From contig NZ_JAMTCH010000004.1 in NCBI RefSeq assembly GCF_024171735.1, positions 248,001-312,000 on the forward strand: DNA of 64,000 nt. Reading direction: 5' to 3'. Shown here in pieces: positions 48,701-58,459 of this stretch. The stretch is from Prauserella alba (GTDB lineage: Bacteria > Actinomycetota > Actinomycetes > Mycobacteriales > Pseudonocardiaceae). Position 1 is the stretch's first letter. Every line of letters begins with the position of its first letter. Both the position numbers and the translations under genes were made by a program. Below the pieces are notes generated by a model that saw only the letters and a program-made list of their open reading frames with translations, ran no database searches and had not been told where the DNA came from.

Positions 48701-50056
48701 TCAGACGAAGAAACTCAGCACGGTCGCGACGACACAGCCGGTGACGCCGACGATCGTCTTCATCACGGTCCACGACTTCAGCGTGTCGGCGACGGACATG
48801 CCGAAGTAGCGGTTCGCCATCCAGAAGCCGGAGTCGTTCACGTGGGAGAACGCGGCGGCGCCACTGGCGATCGCGATGCAGGTCAGTGCGACGACCGCGT
48901 CGCCTGCGCCCATCGTCGTGGCCAACGGGGCGGTGAGCGTGGCGCCCGTGATCATCGCGACGGTGCCCGAACCCTGCGAGATGCGGATGATCGACGCGGT
49001 CACGAACCCGAACAGCACGAGCGGCATGTTCATGTCACTCATCCAGCCGGCGAGCACGTCACCGATGCCGGAGTCGACGAGCAGGCCGCCGAACACGCTC
49101 CCCGCGCCGGTGATCAGGATGATGACACCGGCGGGACCGAGCGCAGAGGTCGTCATCTGCTGCAGTTCGTCCCTGCTGGCACCGCGCCGCACGCCGAAGA
49201 AGTACAGCGTGTACAGACAGGTCAGCAGCAGCGCGATGACCGGGTGCCCGATGAACGCCAACGTGGTTGCGGCGGCGTTGCCCTCGGGCAGCACGGCCTC
49301 GCTGGTCGTGCCCGCGAGGATCAGTACCAGTGGCAGCAGCAGGGCACCGACGACGGCACCGAACCGCGGCAGCGTGTCCGGGTCGCGTTCGTCGGCCTCG
49401 CCGCGGGCGGCGTCGAGTTCGGCGGGCACGGGCACGAAGATCCGCTTCGAGATCCAGCGGCCGAAGATCGGCCCCGCGATGGCCATCGCGGGCAGACCGC
49501 AGATCACGCCGAAGAGGATCACCAGGCCGAGGTCGGCGTTCATGATGCCGGCCGTGGCGATCGGCCCCGGGGTCGGCGGGATGAAGGTGTGCGTGACACT
49601 CACGCCCGCACACAGCGGGATGCCGTAGAACAGCAGTGACTTCCCGGTGCGCTTCGCGATCGTGTACAGCATCGGCACGAGGATCACGATCGCGACGTCG
49701 ATGAACACGGCGATCGACACGAGGAAGCCCGCGAATCCCAGCCCCCAGGCGACATGCTTCTCGGAGAAGCGGTCGATCAGGGTCGAGGCGAGCCGCTCGG
49801 CGGCACCGGCCCGCTGGAGCACGTGCCCGAACACGGCACCCAGGCCGACGACGAGCGCGACCTGGCCGAGTCCACCTCCCATCTCCTCGACGATGAGCTC
49901 GACGAGGTCACCGGGGCTGGTGCCGGTGGCGAGTCCGAACCCGATACTCGCGATCAGTAGTGCGATGAACGCCTGCAACCGGACCCAGATGACCAGGCCG
50001 AGCAGCAGCGCGATGGCGAGGACCGCCGCAATGAGGGTCCACGTCGTGGATGTCAT
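48701..50056 (-). CDS. GntP-family gluconate/sugar-acid:proton symporter
   Basis: 451 aa with about 12 to 14 hydrophobic segments. GntP hallmarks: VIWVRLQAFIALLIASIGFGLATG, LGAVFGHVLQRAGAAERLA, GVSVTHTFIPPTPGP, IRISQGSGTVAMITGA, SHVNDSGFWMANRYFG. It takes up gluconate or a related acid. Downstream of the IlvD/Edd dehydratase on the same strand (75 nt), so in one operon with it. Confidence 0.93.
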   Translation of the reverse strand: MTSTTWTLIAAVLAIALLLGLVIWVRLQAFIALLIASIGFGLATGTSPGDLVELIVEEMGGGLGQVALVVGLGAVFGHVLQRAGAAERLASTLIDRFSEKHVAWGLGFAGFLVSIAVFIDVAIVILVPMLYTIAKRTGKSLLFYGIPLCAGVSVTHTFIPPTPGPIATAGIMNADLGLVILFGVICGLPAMAIAGPIFGRWISKRIFVPVPAELDAARGEADERDPDTLPRFGAVVGALLLPLVLILAGTTSEAVLPEGNAAATTLAFIGHPVIALLLTCLYTLYFFGVRRGASRDELQQMTTSALGPAGVIILITGAGSVFGGLLVDSGIGDVLAGWMSDMNMPLVLFGFVTASIIRISQGSGTVAMITGATLTAPLATTMGAGDAVVALTCIAIASGAAAFSHVNDSGFWMANRYFGMSVADTLKSWTVMKTIVGVTGCVVATVLSFFV

Positions 50057-50131
50057 GACATCACCATTGATTGTCTAAAAGGGACGGGTGGGTTGAGGGA
50101 GAATGTCCGCGGGGAAGCGGAATGAGGGGGT

Positions 50132-51883
50132 TCAGCGAGCGCGCGGCACCGTGGCCCGCATCGACTCGGCCTGCAGGAACCGGAAATCGGCGCCGTCCTC
50201 GGCCTGGGTGACCTGGTCGACGAACAGCCTCCGGTAGCCGCGCGCCGGGGGTTGCTGCGCCGTAACGGGCTTCTGCTCACGGCGGGTGGCGAGTTCCTCG
50301 TCGGACACCTCGAGCGACAGCACCCGGTCGGCCACGCTGAGCCGCACGGTGTCGCCGTCTCGCACGTACGCGAGCGGACCACCGACCGCCGACTCCGGGG
50401 ACACGTGCAGCACGATCGTGCCCCGCGCGGTACCGGACATGCGCCCGTCGGAGATGCGGACCATGTCCTTAACGCCCTGCCGGGCGAGCTTCTTCGGGAT
50501 GGGGATGTACCCGGCCTCGGGCATGCCGGGCGCGCCGAGGGGGCCGATGTTCTTGAGCATGAGTACGTCGTCGGCGTGCACGTCGAGGTCCTCGTCGTCG
50601 ATGCGCTCGGCCATGTCGGCGGAGTTCTCGAACACGACGGCACGGCCGGTGTGCTCGAGCAGCTCCGGTGTGGCGGCGGCCTGCTTGACGATCGCCCCTC
50701 CCGGCGCGAGATTGCCGCGAAGCACGGCGATGCTGCCCGCCGGGTAGATCGGGTCCTCGCGCGGCCGGACGACGTCCTGGGTGAACGAGGTGTCGCGGTC
50801 GGCGAGCTCCTCGCCGAGGGTGCGGCCCGTGATGGTGAGTGCGTCCAGGTCGACGAGGTCGCGCAGCCGGTCGAGCAGCACCGGGATGCCGCCGGCCCGA
50901 TGCAGGTCCTCCATGTAGTGCGACCCGGCGGGCTTGAGGTTGACCAGCACCGGCGTCTCCCGGCTCAGCTGGTCGAACGTCGCGAGATCGAGGTCGAACC
51001 CGAGCCTCCCCGCGACGGCGGCGAGGTGGACGAGTCCGTTGGTCGACCCGCCGAGGGCGAGCAGCACGCGCAGGGCGTTCTCGAACGACGACTCGGTGAG
51101 GATCTTGTCGACGGTGAGCCGCTCGCGGGCGATACCGACGGCGCGCGTGCCCGTCTTCTCGGCGATGCGCATGCGATCGGCGGTGACGGCCGGCGGCGTG
51201 GCGCTGCCGGGCAGGGCGATGCCCATGGCTTCGGCGATCCCGGCCATGGTGCTCGCGGTGCCCATGACCGAGCAGGTGCCGACACTGCCGACCAGGCTCG
51301 AGTTGACGTCGGAGATCTCCTGCTCGTCGATCTCGTCGCCGCGGTACTTGCCCCAGAACGCGCGGCAGTCGGTGCAGGCGCCCACCCGCTCACCGCGGTG
51401 CCCGCCGGTCAGCATGGACCCGGTGACGAGCTGGATCGCGGGGATCTCCGCGGACGCGGCACCCATCAGCTGTGCCGGGACCGTCTTGTCGCACCCGCCG
51501 ATGAGCACGACGGCGTCGAGCGGCAGCGCCTTGATCATCTCTTCGGTGTCCATCGACATGAGGTTGCGCAGGTACATGCTCGTCGGGTTCGAGAAGCTCT
51601 CGTGCAACGAGATCGTCGGGAAGTCGACGGGCAGGCCGCCCGCGAGCATCACGCCCCGCTTCACCGCGTCGATGAGCTGCGGCATGTTGCCGTGGCAGGG
51701 GTTGAACCCGCTGCCGGTGTTGACGATGCCGACGACCGTGCGGTCGAGCGCGTCGTCGGTGTACCCCGCTCCCTTGATGAACGCCTTGCGCAGGAACAGC
51801 GAGAACCCGGAGTCGCCGTAGTTGGGCAGTCCCCGCGTCATGCCCTGAGTGGAGTCTTCCGCGTCGCACGCGCCGTCAGTCAT
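50132..51883 (-). CDS. IlvD/Edd-family sugar-acid dehydratase
   Basis: 583 aa. Fe-S cysteines in GSGFNPCHGNM, LIGGCDKTVPAQ and VGTCSVMGTASTMAG. The subgroup resembles L-arabinonate/D-xylonate-type dehydratases more than branched-chain IlvD, and the GntP partner supports a sugar-acid substrate. ATG 51883 has GAGG 7 nt upstream; an earlier ATG (51895) lacks an SD. It is divergent from a GntR regulator across an AT-rich region. No KDG/KDPG aldolase is in the window. Confidence 0.88.
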   Translation of the reverse strand: MTDGACDAEDSTQGMTRGLPNYGDSGFSLFLRKAFIKGAGYTDDALDRTVVGIVNTGSGFNPCHGNMPQLIDAVKRGVMLAGGLPVDFPTISLHESFSNPTSMYLRNLMSMDTEEMIKALPLDAVVLIGGCDKTVPAQLMGAASAEIPAIQLVTGSMLTGGHRGERVGACTDCRAFWGKYRGDEIDEQEISDVNSSLVGSVGTCSVMGTASTMAGIAEAMGIALPGSATPPAVTADRMRIAEKTGTRAVGIARERLTVDKILTESSFENALRVLLALGGSTNGLVHLAAVAGRLGFDLDLATFDQLSRETPVLVNLKPAGSHYMEDLHRAGGIPVLLDRLRDLVDLDALTITGRTLGEELADRDTSFTQDVVRPREDPIYPAGSIAVLRGNLAPGGAIVKQAAATPELLEHTGRAVVFENSADMAERIDDEDLDVHADDVLMLKNIGPLGAPGMPEAGYIPIPKKLARQGVKDMVRISDGRMSGTARGTIVLHVSPESAVGGPLAYVRDGDTVRLSVADRVLSLEVSDEELATRREQKPVTAQQPPARGYRRLFVDQVTQAEDGADFRFLQAESMRATVPRAR

Positions 51884-51920
51884 TATCGACCTCATTATCA
51901 ATAATTTATTCGATGAAAAC
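51881..51920. promoter_or_regulatory. AT-rich promoter/operator between dehydratase and gntR-type genes
   Basis: 28% GC over 40 bp. Two direct CATTATC copies (51881, 51893) and an ATTAT-CA-ATAAT dyad beside them. Likely the binding zone of the divergent GntR-type regulator. Confidence 0.55.
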
Positions 51921-52010
51921 GGCGACATCTAACCACGGTCGTGGAGCGGGAGCAACCAGTCGTGGGAAACTGACTCGCCCGCGCCGGCACGTGATGGAGG
52001 TAGAGGCGAG

Positions 52011-52637
52011 TTGTCCCTGCTCGAACAACTGGAGGAGCAGATCGTGCTCGGGCTGCGATACCCGAGGGAGCGGCTCGTGGAGGACGAGCTGATGCGCGCG
52101 TTCGCCGCGAAGCGCCACGTCGTGCGCAGTGCGCTGCAGGAACTCGAGAACCGGGGACTCGTCGAGCGGAAACCGAACGTGGGAGCGTTCGTCAAGGCTT
52201 ACACAGCGCAGGAGGTACGCGATCTCTACGAGGTGCGGGAGCTACTGGAGGTTCACTGCGCACGGTTGATCCCCGTGCCGGTGCGATCCGACCGGCTCGA
52301 CGAGCTCGTCGCCATCCAGCGCCGTCACGACACCGGCATCGACGGCGGTGAGCTGCGTGAGGTGACCAAGGCCAATATGGAGTTCCACCGGACCCTGTTC
52401 GGACTGTCCGACAACACCGTCCTGGTGGAGGCGATCCGCAGGCACGCACAGATGGCGCATGCGATCCGGTCCGTCACCGTGACGTCGCCCGAGTTTCTGG
52501 AGCAGAGCAGGCGCGAGCACTGGGCGATGATCGACGCGCTGCGCCACGGTGACACCGAGACGCTGGCCGAGACGTGCCGCGAGCACCTGCTCCCCTCTCG
52601 CGACGCCTACCTCAGCCGGCTCCCCCCTGCCGACTGA
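52011..52637 (+). CDS. GntR-family regulator, FCD (FadR) subgroup
   Basis: 208 aa. Winged HTH in residues 1-65 (EDELMRAFAAKRHVVRSALQELENRGLVERKPNVGAFV), FCD effector domain from about 68 with metal-site His residues (EFHRTLFG, REHWAMIDALRHGD). Start TTG 52011, GGAGG 10 nt upstream; no better start in frame. It should control the divergent dehydratase-permease operon. Confidence 0.9.
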   Translation: MSLLEQLEEQIVLGLRYPRERLVEDELMRAFAAKRHVVRSALQELENRGLVERKPNVGAFVKAYTAQEVRDLYEVRELLEVHCARLIPVPVRSDRLDELVAIQRRHDTGIDGGELREVTKANMEFHRTLFGLSDNTVLVEAIRRHAQMAHAIRSVTVTSPEFLEQSRREHWAMIDALRHGDTETLAETCREHLLPSRDAYLSRLPPAD

Positions 52638-52650
52638 CGGGTCCACCGAC

Positions 52651-52703
52651 GCCCCCAAGGGCACTTTGGTCGCATTGAATGCAACGAAGGTGCCCCTGGG
52701 GGC
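52651..52703. repeat. 53-bp palindromic element, copy 2
   Basis: Same orientation as copy 1 with four substitutions; arms pair at 19 of 23. It starts 13 nt after the gntR-type stop. Confidence 0.92.
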
Positions 52704-52740
52704 AGGAACGCAGCCGCGTGCTCCGGGGCGTTCCGGCCGT

Positions 52741-52790
52741 GCACAGCGCAACGGCCTCCCGCCGGGTGACGGGAGGCCGTTGCGCTGTGC
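52741..52790 (-). terminator. rho terminator stem-loop
   Basis: A 20-bp perfect stem GCACAGCGCAACGGCCTCCC with its complement (52771-52790), 10-nt loop, 17 nt beyond the rho stop, between convergent genes. Confidence 0.9.
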
Positions 52791-52807
52791 GATCCGCGGG
52801 CGCGGGG

Positions 52808-54751
52808 TTACTGCTGTTCCTCCGTGCCCGGGGTGCTCTTCGAGATCTGCATCAGGAACTCGATGTTCGTCTTGGTCTTCTTCAACCTGTCGATGAGCAG
52901 GTCGATCGCCTGCTGCGAGTCGAGCGCGTGCAGCACCCGGTGCAGCTTGTGCGTGACGGCCAGCTCGTCCGGCGAGAGCAGCAGCTCCTCCTTGCGGGTG
53001 CCGGACGGGTTGACGTCGACCGCCGGGAACACGCGGCGCTCGGCGATCTTCCGGTCGAGCTTGAGCTCGGCGTTACCGGTGCCCTTGAACTCCTCGAAGA
53101 TGACCGTGTCACCGGTGGAGCCCGTCTCCACCATGGCGGTGGCGAAGATGGTCAGCGAGCCACCGTCCTCGATGTTGCGCGCCGCGCCGAGGAAACGCTT
53201 CGGCGGGAACAGCGCCGTGGAGTCGACACCGCCGGAGAGGATCCGGCCGGACGCCGGGGCCGCGAGGTTGTACGCACGGCCGAGGCGGGTGATCGAGTCG
53301 AGCAGCACGACCACGTCGTGGCCCATCTCGACGAGGCGCTTGGCCCGCTCGATGGACAGCTCGGCGACCGTCGTGTGGTCCGACGGCGGGCGGTCGAACG
53401 TCGAGGCGATGACCTCACCGTTCACCGACCGTTGCATGTCGGTGACCTCTTCGGGCCGCTCGTCCACGAGCACGACCATCAGGTGGCACTCAGGATTGTT
53501 CGTGGTGATCGCGTTCGCCACGTCCTGCATGATCGTCGTCTTACCGGCCTTCGGCGGCGAGACGATCAAGGCACGCTGCCCCTTGCCGACGGGCATGACC
53601 AGGTCGATGACCCGGGTCGTCAGCTTGTTCGGCTGCGTTTCGAGCCGCAGCCGCTCGTTCGGGTACAGCGGCGTCAGCTTCGTGAACTCGGGACGCTTCT
53701 TGGCGACGTCGGATTCCAGGCCGTTGACCGAGTCGACACGCACCAGCGGGTTGAACTTCTGCCGCTGCTGCTCGCCCTCACGCGGCTGGCGAACGACACC
53801 GGTGATCGCGTCACCGCGGCGCAGGCCGTGCTTGCGCACCAGCGACAGCGACACGTACACGTCGTTCGGGCCCGGCAGGTAGCCGGACGTCCGCACGAAC
53901 GCGTAGTTGTCGAGCACGTCGAGGATGCCGGCGACGGGCAGCAGGACGTCGTCCTCGCGGATCTCCGTCTCGCCCTCGCCGCGGCCGCCGCGACGGCGAC
54001 GGTCCCGGTACCGGCGGCCACGGCGCCCGCCGCGGTCGTCGTCGTCCCGGTTGCCGTCGCCACGGTTGTCCCCGCGGCTGTTGTCGCCCTTGTTGTCGCC
54101 CTTGTTGTCACCACGGCTGCCAGGCTTGCGCTGGTCGCCGGACTCGTCGTCGGACTTGTCCTGGCTACCGTCACCACGCGAGTTGTCGCCGCGCGAGTTG
54201 TCGCCGCGGCCACCGTCGGCGTTGCGACCGGAACCGCCACGACGACGGCGACGTCCGCCGCCATCGCCCTGCTGACCGGACTCGCCGTCACCGTCGGCCT
54301 TCTGCTTCGAGCCGCCCTTGTCGGTCTTCTCGGGCTTGTCGCCCTTCGCCGGCTTGTCGGCGGTCTTCTCCGCGGCCTTGCCCGCCGGCTTGTCGGTGTC
54401 GCCCGCGGGCGCGGTCTGGACCTTCTGCTCCGACTTGGTCGCCTTGCCGTTGGTGTCACCGAGCGGCAGCGTGGCCTCGCCCGCGTCGTCGGACGACTCG
54501 GTGCCGCCGCGGGGCTTCTTGCTCTTGCCCTGGCGTTCGCGAATGGCGGCGATCAGGTCCCCCTTGCGCATGCCCGTGGTGTCACCGATACCGAGTTCGG
54601 TGGCGAGGGCACGAAGATCGGCGATAACCATGCCGGACAGTCCGCCGGGACGCCGCTTCGGCGTCGACGCCGCGCCGCCCTGCGACTCCCCGTCACCCGG
54701 CGCTGCAGCCTGGGCGCTCGCGTCGCCGCTCAAAAGATCGGTGTTGCTCAC
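52808..54751 (-). CDS. rho: transcription termination factor Rho with long disordered insertion
   Basis: 647 aa against 419 in E. coli. Rho_N helices at about 38-75 (GMVIADLRALATELGIGD), then about 190 residues of Lys/Asp/Gly/Arg-rich low complexity with repeated RGDN and KGDN units. The RNA-binding domain follows (DDVLLPVAGILDVLDNYAFV). Walker A SPPKAGKTT is near residue 410; Q-loop LDSITRLGRAYN. GTG 54751 has GGAAGGA upstream. The insertion is an actinobacterial feature linked to RNA binding and condensate formation. Confidence 0.96.
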   Translation of the reverse strand: MSNTDLLSGDASAQAAAPGDGESQGGAASTPKRRPGGLSGMVIADLRALATELGIGDTTGMRKGDLIAAIRERQGKSKKPRGGTESSDDAGEATLPLGDTNGKATKSEQKVQTAPAGDTDKPAGKAAEKTADKPAKGDKPEKTDKGGSKQKADGDGESGQQGDGGGRRRRRGGSGRNADGGRGDNSRGDNSRGDGSQDKSDDESGDQRKPGSRGDNKGDNKGDNSRGDNRGDGNRDDDDRGGRRGRRYRDRRRRGGRGEGETEIREDDVLLPVAGILDVLDNYAFVRTSGYLPGPNDVYVSLSLVRKHGLRRGDAITGVVRQPREGEQQRQKFNPLVRVDSVNGLESDVAKKRPEFTKLTPLYPNERLRLETQPNKLTTRVIDLVMPVGKGQRALIVSPPKAGKTTIMQDVANAITTNNPECHLMVVLVDERPEEVTDMQRSVNGEVIASTFDRPPSDHTTVAELSIERAKRLVEMGHDVVVLLDSITRLGRAYNLAAPASGRILSGGVDSTALFPPKRFLGAARNIEDGGSLTIFATAMVETGSTGDTVIFEEFKGTGNAELKLDRKIAERRVFPAVDVNPSGTRKEELLLSPDELAVTHKLHRVLHALDSQQAIDLLIDRLKKTKTNIEFLMQISKSTPGTEEQQ

Positions 54752-55133
54752 ACATGTCCTTCCTGACCGGTCCACTCCTTGTCGTTGGACCAGCGGACCG
54801 CCGCCCGCGTCCGAATTGCGAGACGGCGTTTCGGCTCCCTGCGAGCGGCCTGCGCTGAGACGTGGGAGTCGCAGCGGCGCCAGCCGCGTGCAAGAGATGG
54901 GGTCGACCACCGTGATACCGGTTACCCCCGTCAAGAGAACGGAAGATGCGACCGGGAGGAGTTCCCGTGACCATCGCCGGGTGCGGAATGAGCACGGTGA
55001 CCGAACGCCCCCGAGCGTAGACCGCCCACCGTGCGGGTGCAACAACCACCCCGGTCAGTGGCGTGCCTCACTCTCGGCTACCGGGCCGCCACGGGGTGCG
55101 GAAACCCTGTTCGCCGTGGCCCTGAGGCCCCGG
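54752..55133 (-). other. gene-less rho leader region
   Basis: 382 nt between thrB and rho with no supported frame. The length suits a long 5' UTR for autogenous control of rho. A TTGACG box near 54935 is seen but no clear -10. No strong hairpin. Confidence 0.5.
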
Positions 55134-56027
55134 TCAACCCAGGGAGACCTGCACTCCGTCGAGGTCGATCGCCGGCTCGAGGATGTCGTATCCGTCAACG
55201 TCGACGTCCGGCGGAATTGTTCCCGCACCCGCCCGTTCACCGAACGGGAGTGCCAGCACCGTCGGCCCCGCCCCGGACACCGCCGCCGCGATGCCGTGGG
55301 AACGCAGCTCGTCGACCAGCCGCATCGTGCCGGGGTAGGCGGGCCTGCGATAGCCCTGGTGCAGCCGGTCGTCGGTCGCATCGAGCAGCAGGTCGGGCCT
55401 GCTGGTCATGGCGTGCACGGCCAGCGCCGTGCGCCCGCCGGTGAACACGGCGTCCGCGAGCGGCACCTGTTCGGGGAGCAGGCCCCGCGTCTGGTGGGTC
55501 GACGACTGGGTCGGCGGTACGGCGACGACCGGCCGGATCGCCTCGTGCGGGGCGAGCCGTTCGGCACGGTACCGGCCGCCGGAGACCCAGGCGACGACGA
55601 AACCGCCGTACAGGCTGGCCGCGACGTTGTCGGCGTGACCTTCGAACTCGGCTGCCAGGTGCAGCGCGTCGGCGTCGAGTTCGCGGTCGGCGAGCGTGTA
55701 CGCCGCGACGATGCCGGTGACGATCGCCGCGGCCGACGAACCGAGACCCCGGGAGTGCGGAATCGCGTTGTGGCACCGCAGTCGCAGGCCGGGCGGGCTC
55801 GTCCCGAGCCGGTTGCACGCGGCGCGCAGCGCCCGCGTGACGAGGTGCCTGCCGGTGCGCGGCACCCGGCTCATGTCGCCGGCCCCCGCGTCGAGCACCT
55901 CGATGTCCACACCGGACTCGGCGGTCTCGAACTCGACCACGTCGTACAGCGCCAGCGACAGTCCGAACGTGTCGAAACCAGGGCCGAGGTTCGCCGTCGA
56001 CGCGGGTACCCGGACCGTGAACCTCAC
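55134..56027 (-). CDS. thrB: homoserine kinase
   Basis: 297 aa GHMP kinase. N-terminal [15 protein letters not shown] and ATP loop [16 protein letters not shown]-terminal [11 protein letters not shown]. It phosphorylates homoserine for threonine synthesis. GTG 56027 overlaps the thrC stop by 4 nt; a much longer frame was rejected. Confidence 0.95.
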   Translation of the reverse strand: MRFTVRVPASTANLGPGFDTFGLSLALYDVVEFETAESGVDIEVLDAGAGDMSRVPRTGRHLVTRALRAACNRLGTSPPGLRLRCHNAIPHSRGLGSSAAAIVTGIVAAYTLADRELDADALHLAAEFEGHADNVAASLYGGFVVAWVSGGRYRAERLAPHEAIRPVVAVPPTQSSTHQTRGLLPEQVPLADAVFTGGRTALAVHAMTSRPDLLLDATDDRLHQGYRRPAYPGTMRLVDELRSHGIAAAVSGAGPTVLALPFGERAGAGTIPPDVDVDGYDILEPAIDLDGVQVSLG

Positions 56028-57109
56028 GAGAGTTCCAGCGCCGCCGCGACCGAACGCGGGTCGACGGCGAGCGGTTCGACCTCGATGTTGCCTTCGAGCG
56101 CCGTGCCGGGGTCCTTCAGGCCGTGGCCGGTCACGGTGCACACGACGGTCGACCCGCGCGGGATCCGCCCGTCGGCCGACGCCGCGAGCAGGCCAGCGAC
56201 GCTCGTGGCCGACGCGGGCTCGACGAACACGCCTTCCTTGCTCGCGAGCAGGCGATATGCGGCGAGGATCCGCTCGTCGGTGACGGCGTCGAACAGGCCG
56301 CCGCTGGCCCGCTGTGCCTTCACCGCGCTGTCCCACGACGCCGGGCTGCCGACGCGGATGGCCGTCGCCACGGTCTCCGGCGTCTTGACCGGCTCACCGT
56401 GCACCAGCGGCGCCGCGCCCGCGGCCTGGAAGCCGAACATGCGCGGGGTGTTCTCCACGAGTCCGTCGGCCGCGTACTCGGTGTAGCCCGACCAGTAGGC
56501 GGTGATGTTGCCGGCGTTGCCGACCGGCAGGCAGTGGATGTCCGGGGCCGTGCCCAGCGTGTCGCAGATCTCCCACGCCGCGCTCTTCTGCCCCACCAGC
56601 CGCACCGGGTTCACGGAGTTGACGAGGGTCACCGGATAGTCGGCTGCCGTCTTGCGCGCGAGTTCGAGGCAGTCGTCGAAGTTGCCGTCGATCTGCAGGA
56701 TGCGCGCGCCGTGGAGCACCGCCTGCGCCATCTTGCCGAGCGCGATCTTGCCCTGCGGCACGAGCACCGCCGTGGCGAGTCCGGCCCGCGCGGCGTATGC
56801 GGACGCCGACGCCGACGTGTTTCCGGTGGAGGCGCAGATCACCGCCTTGAGCCCGCTCGCGCGAGCGTGCGTCATGGCCACGGTCATGCCGCGGTCCTTG
56901 AACGAGCCGGTGGGGTTGGCGCCCTCGACCTTGAGATACACCGTCGCGCCGGTGAGCTCGGACAGGTGGGGCGCGGCGAGCAACGGCGTGTTGCCCTCGC
57001 CGAGCGTCACGACGTCCGCGCCCTCGGGGATCGGAATCCGCGAGGAGTACGCGTTGATGATCCCGGGCCAGCCGGCCTTGACGTCGCCGCCCGCGTTCTC
57101 CGTAGTCAC
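56024..57109 (-). CDS. thrC: threonine synthase
   Basis: 361 aa fold type II PLP enzyme. PLP lysine Lys71 in [26 protein letters not shown]; phosphate loop [12 protein letters not shown]. It converts phosphohomoserine to threonine. GTG start overlaps the hom stop (GTGA), so hom-thrC-thrB are coupled. Confidence 0.96.
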   Translation of the reverse strand: MTTENAGGDVKAGWPGIINAYSSRIPIPEGADVVTLGEGNTPLLAAPHLSELTGATVYLKVEGANPTGSFKDRGMTVAMTHARASGLKAVICASTGNTSASASAYAARAGLATAVLVPQGKIALGKMAQAVLHGARILQIDGNFDDCLELARKTAADYPVTLVNSVNPVRLVGQKSAAWEICDTLGTAPDIHCLPVGNAGNITAYWSGYTEYAADGLVENTPRMFGFQAAGAAPLVHGEPVKTPETVATAIRVGSPASWDSAVKAQRASGGLFDAVTDERILAAYRLLASKEGVFVEPASATSVAGLLAASADGRIPRGSTVVCTVTGHGLKDPGTALEGNIEVEPLAVDPRSVAAALELS

Positions 57110-58401
57110 TCCGCCTCGCCTTCCACCCGCATCACACTGACGACCTCGCGCACGACGTCGAGCTTGTCGATCTCATCCACAGTGGAGCGCAAGGCGGCAT
57201 CGGGGGCCTGGTGGGTCACGACGACGAGGCTCGCCGTGGATCGCCGGTCCCGTTGCCGCACCGTGGAAATGCTCACGCCGTGCGCAGCGAACACCTGGGC
57301 CACCTGCGCGAGCACACCGGGCTTGTCGGCGACGTCGAGGCTGACGTGGTAGCGCGTCGGCGTCTGCCCCATCGGGCGCACCGGCAGTGCGGCATGCGCC
57401 GATTCGCGCGGGCCGCGGCCGCCGGCGACCTTGTTGCGCGCGGCCGATACAAGATCACCCAGCACGGCGCTCGCCGTGGGAGCACCGCCCGCGCCCTGGC
57501 CGTAGAACATCAGCTGCCCCGCGGCTTCAGCCTCGACGTAAACGGCGTTGAACGCGCCGCCGACGCCTGCGAGCTGGTGCGACTTCGGGATCATGACCGG
57601 ATGCACGCGCGCGGAGACCGATTCGGAACCGTCCTCTTCGGTCACTCGCTCACAAATGGAGAGCAGCTTTACGGTGCGCCCCAGCGATTTCGCCGCGGTG
57701 ATGTCCGACGAGCTGATGCCTGCGATGCCTTCCCGGTGGACGTCGGCCGCGGTCACGCGGCTGTGGAACGCCAGTGACGCGAGGATCGCCGCCTTGGACG
57801 CCGCGTCGTATCCGTCCACATCGGCCGTCGGGTCGGCCTCGGCGTAGCCGAGCCGGGTCGCCTCGTCGAGCGTCTCGGCGTAGCCGGCACCCGTCGAGTC
57901 CATGGCGGACAGGATGAAGTTCGTCGTTCCGTTGACGATGCCCATCACGCGTGTGATGCGGTCGCCTGCCAGCGATTCGCGGAGCGGGCGCAGCAGCGGG
58001 ATCGCACCGGCGACGGCGGCCTCGTAGTACAGGTCCGCACCGGAGTCGTCGGCCGCCTCGGCGAGTTCGCTCCCGTGTTCCGACAGCAACGCCTTGTTGC
58101 CCGTCACCACGGATCGGCCGCTGCGCAGTGCGGACAACAACCAGTCGCGCACCGGGTCGATCCCGCCGATCAGTTCGACGACGATGTCCACATCGGAGTC
58201 GATCAGCGCGGTCGCGTCGGATGTGACGAGGTGCTGCGGCAGTTCCGGATGCTTGTCCGGCCTGCGCACGGCGATACCCGCCAGCTCGACCGGCGCACCC
58301 ACGCGCGCGGCCAGCTCGCCGGGGTCGTCGAGCAGCATGCGGGTCACCTCGCTGCCGACGGTTCCGCATCCGAGCAGGGCAACCTTGACCGGCTCAGTCA
58401 T
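57106..58401 (-). CDS. hom: homoserine dehydrogenase
   Basis: 431 aa. NAD(P) motif [11 protein letters not shown], catalytic domain [11 protein letters not shown] and [17 protein letters not shown], and a C-terminal ACT domain (about 350-431, [18 protein letters not shown]) for threonine feedback. ATG 58401 with GGGGAGGGG upstream. Confidence 0.96.
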   Translation of the reverse strand: MTEPVKVALLGCGTVGSEVTRMLLDDPGELAARVGAPVELAGIAVRRPDKHPELPQHLVTSDATALIDSDVDIVVELIGGIDPVRDWLLSALRSGRSVVTGNKALLSEHGSELAEAADDSGADLYYEAAVAGAIPLLRPLRESLAGDRITRVMGIVNGTTNFILSAMDSTGAGYAETLDEATRLGYAEADPTADVDGYDAASKAAILASLAFHSRVTAADVHREGIAGISSSDITAAKSLGRTVKLLSICERVTEEDGSESVSARVHPVMIPKSHQLAGVGGAFNAVYVEAEAAGQLMFYGQGAGGAPTASAVLGDLVSAARNKVAGGRGPRESAHAALPVRPMGQTPTRYHVSLDVADKPGVLAQVAQVFAAHGVSISTVRQRDRRSTASLVVVTHQAPDAALRSTVDEIDKLDVVREVVSVMRVEGEAE

Positions 58402-58459
58402 TCACGCCCCTCCCCTACAGGCAGCTGGCCACAGCTCACGTCGTCGCTCACGCGGCAGC

